Shown here: positions 1 through 5,270 of the stretch, one piece after another
Layout: every line of letters starts with the position of its first letter
How positions within the stretch are numbered: position 1 is the first letter of the stretch
Source of the DNA: Phycisphaerales bacterium
Lineage (GTDB): Bacteria; Planctomycetota; Phycisphaerae; Phycisphaerales; UBA1924
Length of the DNA stretch: 13,746 nt
NCBI GenBank assembly: GCA_029212425.1
Contig: JARGNC010000054.1
Coordinates: 1-13,746, forward strand
Reading direction: 5' to 3'
The notes under the pieces: generated by a model
The model's input: the letters and a program-made list of their open reading frames with translations, nothing else
Told to the model about the DNA's origin: nothing
Database searches by the model: none
Position numbers and translations under genes: made by a program

Positions 1-161
1 GAAGCGATCACGAACTGCCAAGGCTGGGCGTTGGTGCTCGAGGCGCTGTAGCGGAGGAGTTCTTTGACTTTCGCGATGAGCTCATCCGGGATTGTGCGTG
101 TTGGGTCGTAGGCCTTCACGGTGTGACGGGATTTCGCGTAGTGGGTGATGTCGTGATCCAT
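1..161 (-). CDS. NfsB-type NAD(P)H nitroreductase (partial, N-terminal part only)
   Basis: The visible N-terminus reads MDHDITHYAKSRHTVKAYDP, followed by a stretch ending SASSTNAQPWQFVIA. This closely resembles the start of the oxygen-insensitive nitroreductase NfsB: the KRHSTKAFD-like segment, then YSPSSTNSQPWHF, which forms part of the FMN-binding site. Known members are soluble FMN homodimers that use NAD(P)H to reduce nitroaromatics, quinones or related electrophiles. The gene runs off the left edge, so only about 53 residues are seen and the catalytic rest is missing. I chose the ATG at 161, because an AAGGA-type SD lies 8 nt upstream of it. An in-frame ATG at 170 sits directly against that SD and is less likely. 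The gene diverges from an hxlR-type regulator gene, a common pairing in electrophile and oxidant response. Family assignment is confident; the substrate is unknown. Confidence 0.85.
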   Translation of the reverse strand, partial: MDHDITHYAKSRHTVKAYDPTRTIPDELIAKVKELLRYSASSTNAQPWQFVIA

Positions 162-209
162 GGGATTCATCCTTTGGTTGATTTTTGCGGAATAGGTGTC
201 GTTCTGGCT

Positions 210-238
210 AAGATACGGCTATGCTTACCTATAGGCAA
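210..238 (-). promoter_or_regulatory. Predicted sigma70-type promoter of the nitroreductase gene
   Basis: On the minus strand a TTGCCT -35 element (233-238) is separated by exactly 17 nt from a TATCTT -10 element (210-215). Each matches the consensus at 4 of 6 positions. Transcription would start near 203, leaving a leader of about 40 nt that contains the SD. The -35 element lies inside the palindrome at 224-239, so a bound regulator would block it. Confidence 0.45.
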
Positions 239-239
239 G
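224..239. promoter_or_regulatory. Candidate HxlR operator (16-bp near-perfect palindrome)
   Basis: CTTACCTATAGGCAAG is palindromic except for one mismatched pair (A227 against C236). It lies between the divergent nitroreductase and hxlR genes and covers the predicted -35 of the nitroreductase promoter. It also ends about 45 nt before the hxlR start, so one bound dimer could control both genes. From memory, other HxlR-family sites carry TTAC/GTAA half-sites, which would agree with TTAC...AAGTA here. Binding by the neighbouring HxlR protein is an inference. Confidence 0.5.
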
Positions 240-283
240 TACCCACAAAAATGTGCGTATGAAGATTTTTGGAGATGTCCCCA

Positions 284-652
284 ATGGCACGCAAATACGA
301 CTGGAAGACTGGCTGTGATGTCGAAGCGACACTGAGCGTCATCGGAGGGCGCTGGAAACCAATCCTCGTCTGCCATTTGCTCGATGGAAAGAAACGCTAC
401 GGCGAACTCCGCCGACTGACGCCCAACGCAACTGAGCGGATGATCACGCTCCAGCTTAAGGAGCTTGAGGCAGACGGGGTCGTGCACAGACACGCATACG
501 CCGAAGTCCCTCCTCGCGTTGAATACGAGTTGACCGAGTATGGACTTACACTTGAATCAATACTGGTTCAAATGCAAGAGTGGGGCAGAGAATTCAAACG
601 CAAACAGCAGCTGCGAGAGGAAGATTTGGGTTTTCACAGCATCACCAACTAG
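284..652 (+). CDS. HxlR-family winged-helix transcriptional regulator
   Basis: This 122-residue protein has the HxlR layout. An N-terminal helix ends in GGRWKPILV (about residues 21-29). A helix-turn-helix follows, with RYGELRRLTP and ATERMITLQLKELEADG (about 38-65), then the wing PPRVEYELTEYG (about 75-86) and a C-terminal dimerisation helix. Known members bind DNA as dimers and sense quinones, aldehydes, hypochlorite or disulfide stress, often controlling adjacent reductases. Cys11 sits just before the first helix, where YodB, HypR and QorR carry their redox-sensing Cys. I chose the ATG at 284 because GGAG at 271-274 lies 9 nt upstream; ATG 275 and TTG 269 are possible but less well placed. 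The gene diverges from a nitroreductase gene and probably represses it and itself. The last residues (about 105-122) are charged and variable. The family is confident; the inducer is unknown. Confidence 0.9.
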   Translation: MARKYDWKTGCDVEATLSVIGGRWKPILVCHLLDGKKRYGELRRLTPNATERMITLQLKELEADGVVHRHAYAEVPPRVEYELTEYGLTLESILVQMQEWGREFKRKQQLREEDLGFHSITN

Positions 653-817
653 TCAACACCTTTGACCCGCTCGCTGACCCGCTTTGAGTCCATGCAAGTC
701 TGCCCTGCCCCCTCTGAATTATCAATAGCACCCTTCAAACGCCGACAGTGAGTCAAGTGTCTTGCATGCCATGCATGAGGTCGTGAGTCAAAATCTATTC
801 GTCTCCGCGTATAGAAA

Positions 818-844
818 ACGCCGCTGGCTTGAAGCCAGTGGTGT
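818..844 (+). terminator. Hairpin, possible terminator of hxlR (perhaps bidirectional)
   Basis: ACGCCGCTGGCT (818-829) pairs with AGCCAGTGGTGT (833-844) across a 3-nt loop. That makes a 12-bp stem with two G-U pairs when read on the plus strand. It is followed by CGTTT, a weak U-tract. On the minus strand, downstream of acr3, the same stem has two A-C mismatches but is followed by TTTTC. The site lies between convergent genes, as expected of a terminator, but the U-tracts are short. Confidence 0.4.
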
Positions 845-956
845 CGTTTGATCATACAGAGCTTTGCTGGTTGTAGGCATGACTCGATTGCAGCCAAATG
901 TGTCCGTCATTGAGTAAGAATTTCAATTGCTCTGAACTCTGAAACAACAAGGCGGC

Positions 957-995
957 ACAGTTTGTCCTCGAATCCTGAGCACCACAACAAACTGT
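957..995. repeat. 9-bp perfect inverted repeat just downstream of acr3
   Basis: ACAGTTTGT (957-965) and ACAAACTGT (987-995) are exact reverse complements separated by 21 nt. The repeat begins 4 nt past the acr3 stop codon. It could form a long-looped hairpin in the ars transcript, protecting or ending its 3' end. No U-run follows, so I do not call it a terminator. Confidence 0.35.
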
Positions 996-999
996 CAAC

Positions 1000-2088
1000 T
1001 CAAGCCGTGCTTGGCCAATACCGACGCCGCAACCATAGCGAGACATGCACAAGACCGATCAACACCGGAACCTCAACCAGCGGACCGACCACCGTCGCGA
1101 ACGCTACCCCAGACCCGATGCCGAACACCGCGATCGCAACCGCAATCGCTAGCTCAAAGTTATTCCCCGACGCCGTGAACGCAAGCGTCGCAGATCGCTC
1201 ATAATCCGCGCCCACCTTCTTCGCCATCAAAATGCTCACGAAGAACATCACAATGAAGTAAATCGTCAACGGAATCGCGATCCGGAAGATATCCAAAGGC
1301 AGCGCAACAATCTGATCCCCCTTCAGACTGAACATCACAAAGATCGTAAACAACAACGCCACAAGCGTCATCGGAGCAATCCTCGGCAGAAAACGATCGT
1401 TGTACCACTCGTCCCCCTTGATGCGGCGCAGCACCAATCTTGTCACAAACCCCGCAAAGAAGGGGATCCCCAGATAAATCATCACACTCTGGAAAACTTC
1501 AACAATCGAAATATCAACAACCGCCCCCTCAAGCCCCAAGACCGGAGGCAACCAAGTGATAAACACCCAAGCATACAACCCAAAAAACAACACCTGAAAG
1601 ATGCTGTTGAACGCAACAAGACCCGCAGCATAATCACTGCTGCCCTCCGCAAGATCATTCCAAACCAGCACCATCGCGATGCATCGCGCCAACCCAACCA
1701 TGATTAACCCGATCATGTACTCCGGATAATCACGCAAAAAAATCGCCGCAAGCCCAAACATGAGCACCGGACCCACGACCCAGTTCTGGATCAGTGAAAC
1801 CAGAAGCACCTTCCAATCGCGAAAAACCTCAGGCAGTTTCTCATACCGAACCTTCGCCAACGGCGGATACATCATCAAAATCAAACCAATCGCGATCGGG
1901 ATATTCGTCGTCCCAACAGAAACACGATCAAACGCATCCGCAATCCCAGGCACCGCGTACCCCGCGAGCACGCCCATCCCCATCGCAAGGAAGATCCAAA
2001 GTGTCAGAAACCGATCCAGAAAACCAAGCCGCTTCGACTGCGTGCTGACGCAAGGCCCTGTGGTTGCATGTTCATCCGCGTGATTCAT
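1000..2088 (-). CDS. acr3: ACR3-family arsenite efflux permease
   Basis: Inner-membrane carrier of 362 residues that exports arsenite, As(III), using the proton gradient. It belongs to the bile/arsenite/riboflavin transporter superfamily and should have about ten membrane helices. Diagnostic segments are VGLARCIAMVLVWNDLA (about 131-147), holding the conserved Cys136 in helix 4 that is essential in characterised Acr3 proteins, then FNSIFQVLFFGLYAW, TASGNNFELAIAVAIA, and VGPLVEVPVLIGLVHV near the C-terminus with its conserved Glu. Length is normal for the bacterial family. The N-terminus (about 1-20) is cytosolic and hydrophilic, with two His. The start codon overlaps the arsC stop by ATGA (2085-2088), so the two are translationally coupled; GGAG lies about 11 nt upstream. 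It is the last gene of arsR-arsC-acr3, under presumed ArsR control. ArsB is a different family and does not fit. Confidence 0.95.
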   Translation of the reverse strand: MNHADEHATTGPCVSTQSKRLGFLDRFLTLWIFLAMGMGVLAGYAVPGIADAFDRVSVGTTNIPIAIGLILMMYPPLAKVRYEKLPEVFRDWKVLLVSLIQNWVVGPVLMFGLAAIFLRDYPEYMIGLIMVGLARCIAMVLVWNDLAEGSSDYAAGLVAFNSIFQVLFFGLYAWVFITWLPPVLGLEGAVVDISIVEVFQSVMIYLGIPFFAGFVTRLVLRRIKGDEWYNDRFLPRIAPMTLVALLFTIFVMFSLKGDQIVALPLDIFRIAIPLTIYFIVMFFVSILMAKKVGADYERSATLAFTASGNNFELAIAVAIAVFGIGSGVAFATVVGPLVEVPVLIGLVHVSLWLRRRYWPSTA

Positions 2089-2567
2089 GATCTCTGCGCT
2101 CCAGTACTCGAGTTCAGCTCTTCAATCAGCCCAGGCAGTGTTTCAACAAAGCACCTGATCTCATCCCGGACCCGTCTGTAATGCCCAGCCGCTTCCTCTT
2201 TGCTTGCAGCCCCCGCAGCAAGCGCAGGCGGATCATCAAACCCATGATGCATCACATGCGTGCGATCGCTCGACCTCAGAAACACGGGACAGTTCTCATT
2301 CGCGTGCCCGCACACCGTGATCACCACATCCAGCGACTCGGGTTCACACGCTTCAACACCCTTGCTGGTGTGCCGCGTGAGATCAATCCCCACTTCTCCC
2401 ATCATCTCAATCGCCAACTCGTTCACCCCCTGAGGCTCAGTCCCCGCGCTGCACACATCAAGTATGTCAGCGTGCAAATGCCGAGCCCACCCCTCAGCCA
2501 TCTGGCTCCGGCACGAGTTCCCTGTACACAAAAACATCAAACGCACACGCCGATTTTCAATGCTCAT
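2085..2567 (-). CDS. arsC: Arsenate reductase, thioredoxin-coupled (low-MW phosphatase fold)
   Basis: Cytosolic enzyme reducing arsenate to arsenite, of the thioredoxin-dependent pI258 type. The P-loop FLCTGNSCRSQMAEGW holds nucleophile Cys14, Cys19 and Arg20 (CX5R). The resolving pair lies in VCGHANENCP: Cys86 and Cys93, spaced by seven as in Cys82/Cys89 of the staphylococcal enzyme. The general-acid Asp is in GFDDPPA (about 109-115). All catalytic residues are present, so it should be active. The length (160 aa) is slightly above the roughly 130-140 usual for the class, from a short N-terminal lead and a C-terminal tail. I chose ATG 2567, since AAGGA sits 7 nt upstream; an in-frame TTG at 2573 is only one base from the SD. 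It follows arsR by 42 nt and overlaps acr3 by 4 nt. The E. coli glutaredoxin-linked ArsC is unrelated and does not fit. Confidence 0.95.
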   Translation of the reverse strand: MSIENRRVRLMFLCTGNSCRSQMAEGWARHLHADILDVCSAGTEPQGVNELAIEMMGEVGIDLTRHTSKGVEACEPESLDVVITVCGHANENCPVFLRSSDRTHVMHHGFDDPPALAAGAASKEEAAGHYRRVRDEIRCFVETLPGLIEELNSSTGAQRS

Positions 2568-2609
2568 CCGCAATTCCTTGTGTCTGTTGTGCCCGCCCTC
2601 TCCATCCCA

Positions 2610-2981
2610 TCATCCCGAACAACACGCCGACCCAGGCTGCACCGCTTCGATCGAATCCGCAATATCCCTGAAATACTGCGCAAGCGATTGTGCATCCGCT
2701 GAGTACCACACAGTCCGCCCCTCCTTGTTTGCTGTGAGCAACCCAGCGCGAGCCATCAGAGAGAGGTGGCGAGCCACCGTCGAGAAATCGACCGAACAAC
2801 ACTCCGCAACCTCAGTCACAGAGCACGCCCTACCACACTTCAGCAAGCACGACAGCAACCTCGCACGTGTCGGCTCAGCGAGCGCCTTGAGCAAATCAGG
2901 TTCAAGCAGCGTATCAAGCCGAGCTCGACGACGAAATGCCTGCTTTGGTGTAGGATTCTTTTGTTTGCTTACTTGCGTCAT
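2610..2981 (-). CDS. arsR: ArsR/SmtB-family arsenite-responsive repressor
   Basis: This 123-residue winged-helix repressor should dissociate from DNA when As(III) binds its cysteines. The ArsR core starts at LLKALAEPTRARLLSCLL (about 30-47). The recognition helix-turn-helix is SVTEVAECCSVDFSTVARHL (54-73), and the beta wing is KEGRTVWYSAD (86-96). Cysteines lie at 45, 49, 53, 61, 62, 120 and 121. CSVTEVAECC is the zone where E. coli ArsR has its CVC site, and the C-terminal SACCSG resembles the C-terminal cysteine site of the Acidithiobacillus-type ArsR. The start at 2981 gives a normal family length. The frame stays open 28 codons further upstream, but those residues do not resemble the family. 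No SD precedes this ATG; a TATACT element lies 6 nt before it, suggesting a leaderless message. It is the first gene of arsR-arsC-acr3. Confidence 0.93.
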   Translation of the reverse strand: MTQVSKQKNPTPKQAFRRRARLDTLLEPDLLKALAEPTRARLLSCLLKCGRACSVTEVAECCSVDFSTVARHLSLMARAGLLTANKEGRTVWYSADAQSLAQYFRDIADSIEAVQPGSACCSG

Positions 2982-2991
2982 TATGCAAGTA
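2970..2991. promoter_or_regulatory. Candidate ArsR operator covering the arsR start codon
   Basis: The 7-bp arms TACTTGC (2970-2976) and GCAAGTA (2985-2991) are perfect inverted repeats around an 8-bp centre in which the alternate positions also pair. The centre contains the arsR ATG (2979-2981), and the outer arm overlaps the TATACT -10-like box. Imperfect palindromes of about 20 bp at the promoter are usual for ArsR/SmtB repressors. The position fits autorepression; the protein-DNA match is inferred. Confidence 0.55.
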
Positions 2992-2993
2992 TA
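2988..2993 (-). promoter_or_regulatory. -10-like element of the ars operon (possibly leaderless)
   Basis: TATACT on the minus strand matches the -10 consensus at 5 of 6 positions and ends 6 nt before the arsR ATG. A start site 7 nt downstream would be the A of the ATG itself. That agrees with the lack of any SD. I see no convincing -35 at 16-18 nt, so the call rests on the -10 and its position. Confidence 0.35.
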
Positions 2994-3142
2994 CCGCACC
3001 CAAACACGCCGCTCTATACCCAGACCGACGAATTCTTCTACACACCAATCACACCCACCCCACACTGCCCCCCGCTACCCCCCGCTGAGAAAATCGGCCC
3101 TTTATCAGACACAAAATCAGCAACCCCAGCTCAAGAACGCCT

Positions 3143-3158
3143 CAAATCTCAAGATTTG
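3143..3158. promoter_or_regulatory. Perfect inverted repeat, candidate regulator site for the czc operon
   Basis: CAAATCT and AGATTTG are exact reverse complements separated by CA. The site lies about 165 nt before the first gene of the czc operon and about 160 nt from arsR. No metal-responsive regulator gene other than arsR is visible nearby, so the protein binding it, if any, is unknown. A short hairpin in a leader is the alternative. Confidence 0.3.
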
Positions 3159-3323
3159 TCCAGAACAACGCCGACGACAAAACCCGAATCATCTTTCTGC
3201 GTAAATATTGATGGCAACATCCGCCGATCTCATCCAACAGAGAGAAGTAAGAGCAGCAACATGCAGAGCTGAGACAAGCAGACAGTTGATCCAACTCAAA
3301 CACACGGGATACCATCGAACTCG

Positions 3324-3773
3324 ATGTTCAGCACACGCACAAAGAAGCACCTGACCTGGGCGATCCTCATCTCCCAAGCGATCATGCTGTTGATCGGGCA
3401 AGGCCGAGTCATCCTCTGCCACGACGACTCTGGATCAACACACATCGAGTTCACCAGCAACGAATCCTGCTCGACCACCCAAAGCGAAGGCTGCAACCAA
3501 ATCGCAAGCGTCAACGAAGGTTTCCAATCGCAAGAATGCTCAGGCACCACCTGCGTCGATGAGCTCCTCACGCTCAACGCAACCCCAAGCACGCTCCGAA
3601 AAGCAAACCTAGATCTCGACAACGCATCCACCCCACCACTCCCAGTCGCCTTCCTCTCATGGATCGCGCTCCCAGACCCAACACGCTTCACCTACCCCTC
3701 TGTACACTTCGACGAATCAATCGTACAGCTCGAACAACTCCGTTCGATCCGCACGACGGTACTCGTCCTCTAA
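3324..3773 (+). CDS. Small Cys-rich exported or membrane-anchored protein, unknown function
   Basis: This 149-residue protein starts with a basic stretch (MFSTRTKKH) and a hydrophobic segment (about 10-31), a signal peptide or anchor. A presumably periplasmic, acidic part follows, with five cysteines at 32, 49, 57, 72 and 77: LCHDDSGSTHIEF, then spaced Cys and ECSGTTCVDELL. A second hydrophobic patch, PLPVAFLSWIALP (about 105-117), precedes the C-terminal LEQLRSIRTTVLVL. From general familiarity, similar small proteins (LC-x-DDGH-x-x-IE, Cys pairs, an ending like LR-x-VVLL) precede heavy-metal RND operons in diverse bacteria; I know no established name or function. The odd Cys and His-Asp content suggests metal binding or a disulfide-stabilised role, which is inference. 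No SD is seen before this ATG. The next gene, czcC, starts 82 nt downstream on the same strand, making it the probable operon leader. Confidence 0.75.
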   Translation: MFSTRTKKHLTWAILISQAIMLLIGQGRVILCHDDSGSTHIEFTSNESCSTTQSEGCNQIASVNEGFQSQECSGTTCVDELLTLNATPSTLRKANLDLDNASTPPLPVAFLSWIALPDPTRFTYPSVHFDESIVQLEQLRSIRTTVLVL

Positions 3774-3779
3774 ACCCTA

Positions 3780-3842
3780 GAAAAATGCCCTTGTGATGTC
3801 AGCGCCGAAACACAGGCGTTTGTTCTCAAACACACATTTTTC
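3780..3842 (+). repeat. Inverted repeat in the gap before czcC
   Basis: GAAAAATG (3780-3787) and CATTTTTC (3835-3842) are exact reverse complements flanking a 47-nt interval. They nearly span the 81-nt gap between the Cys-rich protein gene and czcC. A nested CGCC...GGCG pairing is possible inside. The right arm ends just before the czcC SD (AGGA), so folding could affect translation or message processing. A-rich arms make chance pairing plausible. Confidence 0.3.
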
Positions 3843-3854
3843 CAGGAACACACA

Positions 3855-5270
3855 ATGAAACCCAGATCACTCATCCTCCCCATCATCGGGGCAGGACTCT
3901 CCGTCGGCTGCGCAAGCCCATTCGACGCACGATGGGACAACCCCGTCTACCGCTCGCTGCAAACCAAATACAGCCAACGCGACCAACAACCAAACCCAGC
4001 GGAAACACCACCCAACCCAATCATCAAGGACCTCGAAACCCAAAGCTCTCTTGAGATCAACGACGCGATCCGGATCGCGATCGAGAATCACCCAAAGCTC
4101 CGCGCCGCGGGATACCGGATCGACGCCGCGACAGCAATGGTTGTTCAATCCGGACTCCACCCAAACCCCTCGCTGAACATGGAAAGCGAAGCCCTCGGCT
4201 CAAACGCCGGACGAGGTGGCGAAACCGCATTCACCATCGAGCAACAGATCGTCCTCGGAAACCAACTCAACAATGCACAAGATGTCGCACGCTCAGACAA
4301 ACTCTCGACCCAAATCGAGTTCGAAGCGCTCGAGTTTGCGATCGCAACACAAGTCTCAACCGCGTACTTCAGTGTGCTCTCCGCGAAGCAGCGCCTTCAA
4401 CGAAACCAAGAACTCGTCGCGCTGTCGACCCAGCTCCTCGATTCAGTCAACGCACGATTCGATGCAGGTTCAGCAACCGAAACCGATCGACTCCGCGCGG
4501 AAGTCGTCTACGAACAAGCCCTCCTCTCGCTCGATGCAACCAGATTCCAGCTCGACGCAGCCAACCAATCCCTTGCATCCGCTCTTGGTACAGATTCCAA
4601 GATCGATACCCCGCTCATCACAGAGATCGATCAACTCCCAGTCCTCCCAACCCACGACCAGCTGATCGCATCAACCCTCGAAACCAACAGCAAAGTCTCC
4701 CTCGCAAAGCTTGCCATCGAACGCGCAAAGCAATCACACAAACTCGCCCAATCTCAATCATCGCCGGACCTCTTCGTTTCCGTCGGCCCTCGATACTCTG
4801 ATATCGACAACGAAACAACCGTTGATCTCGGACTGAGTCTCGAAATCCCGCTCTTCGATCGCAACCAAGGAGAAACTCAAGCGACCCTTTCCCAGCGACT
4901 CTCCGCATCCGCGCAGCTCCGCGAGGTTCAACTCGAACTCCTCGCAGAAGTCTCAAACGCGTGGAGCAACTATCAATCGTCTCTCTCCGCAGCAAACAGA
5001 TACCGGGACCAGCTCATTCCCAAATCCGAGCGAACACTCGAACTCACCAAACTCGCATACGAAAGCGGCAAGACGGACTTCCTCCGCCTGCTCGACGCGC
5101 AGCAAGTCCTCATCGAATCCCGCCTGTCATACCTCTCGACTCTCGAGCAACTGCACCACTCCGCCGCACTGCTCAACGAACTCTCACAGAGCAGCCCCCA
5201 CTGGCGCAATCCCACCCCAACCCCGCAAATCCAAAGCATCGATCACACCCAAACGGAGGCTTCCCGATGA
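3855..5270 (+). CDS. czcC: CzcC-like TolC-family outer-membrane efflux channel
   Basis: Outer-membrane component of a tripartite metal-efflux pump, 471 residues, with two outer-membrane-efflux (OEP) repeats. It has a hydrophobic start with IGAGLSVGCAS; Cys19 may be lipidated, though Ser at -3 is not a canonical lipobox. A proline-rich linker follows (about 45-60). The first repeat begins at SLEINDAIRIAIENHPKLRA (about 65-84), with long helices around AYFSVLSAKQRLQRNQELV. The second begins near HDQLIASTLETNSKVSLAKL, with PDLFVSVGPRYSD and SLEIPLFDRNQGE strands. A final helix carries YESGKTDFLRLLDAQQVLIESR, very typical of the family. Length is normal for CzcC/CusC. The start is supported by AGGA about 9 nt upstream. 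The stop overlaps the next start by ATGA (5267-5270), so coupling with czcB is expected. The family is sure; the symbol follows from the CzcA motif and is less sure than the fold. Confidence 0.9.
   Translation: MKPRSLILPIIGAGLSVGCASPFDARWDNPVYRSLQTKYSQRDQQPNPAETPPNPIIKDLETQSSLEINDAIRIAIENHPKLRAAGYRIDAATAMVVQSGLHPNPSLNMESEALGSNAGRGGETAFTIEQQIVLGNQLNNAQDVARSDKLSTQIEFEALEFAIATQVSTAYFSVLSAKQRLQRNQELVALSTQLLDSVNARFDAGSATETDRLRAEVVYEQALLSLDATRFQLDAANQSLASALGTDSKIDTPLITEIDQLPVLPTHDQLIASTLETNSKVSLAKLAIERAKQSHKLAQSQSSPDLFVSVGPRYSDIDNETTVDLGLSLEIPLFDRNQGETQATLSQRLSASAQLREVQLELLAEVSNAWSNYQSSLSAANRYRDQLIPKSERTLELTKLAYESGKTDFLRLLDAQQVLIESRLSYLSTLEQLHHSAALLNELSQSSPHWRNPTPTPQIQSIDHTQTEASR

Larger units (their letters stand above)
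653..999. other. Intergenic region between convergent hxlR and acr3
   Basis: No credible coding sequence is visible in these 347 bp on either strand; the short open frames have no SD and no family resemblance. It holds a strong hairpin (818-844), a 9-bp inverted repeat just downstream of acr3 (957-995), a 9-bp tandem direct repeat TGACCCGCT (663-671 and 675-683), and two copies of GTGAGTCAA (748-756 and 783-791). As the flanking genes converge, transcription termination is the most likely role. Confidence 0.6.
2982..3323. promoter_or_regulatory. Divergent control region between ars and czc operons
   Basis: These 342 bp hold no credible gene. The stretch is C/A-rich on the plus strand. It contains the outer arm of the ArsR-type operator at its left end, a perfect 7+7 inverted repeat at 3143-3158, a small inverted repeat AGTTG-ATC-CAACT at 3284-3296, and an 11-mer at 3295-3305 repeated before czcC. 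The promoters of both operons must lie here, or for czc at least begin here. No consensus -35/-10 pair for the czc side is convincing. Confidence 0.5.

Noticed and set aside
771..780. GCATGC/CATGCATG self-complementary stretch around 764-777
   Set aside because: Short overlapping CATG repeats give many trivial palindromes; nothing in position or spacing suggests a site.
2982..3065. N-terminal extension of ArsR by 28 residues
   Set aside because: The extension (starting MWGGCDW) does not look like the family, would overrun the candidate operator and promoter, and makes the protein longer than usual. The ATG at 2981 gives a normal ArsR.
3284..3305. Promoter for the czc operon using TTGATC as -35
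   Set aside because: The best -10 at 16-17 nt (GATACC or ATACCA) matches the consensus poorly and would leave almost no leader before the start at 3324.
4961..5266. Extended N-terminus of the CzcB frame reaching back into czcC
   Set aside because: The extra 102 residues are an out-of-frame reading of czcC. The ATG at 5267 has GGAGG 7 nt upstream and begins a perfect lipoprotein signal peptide.
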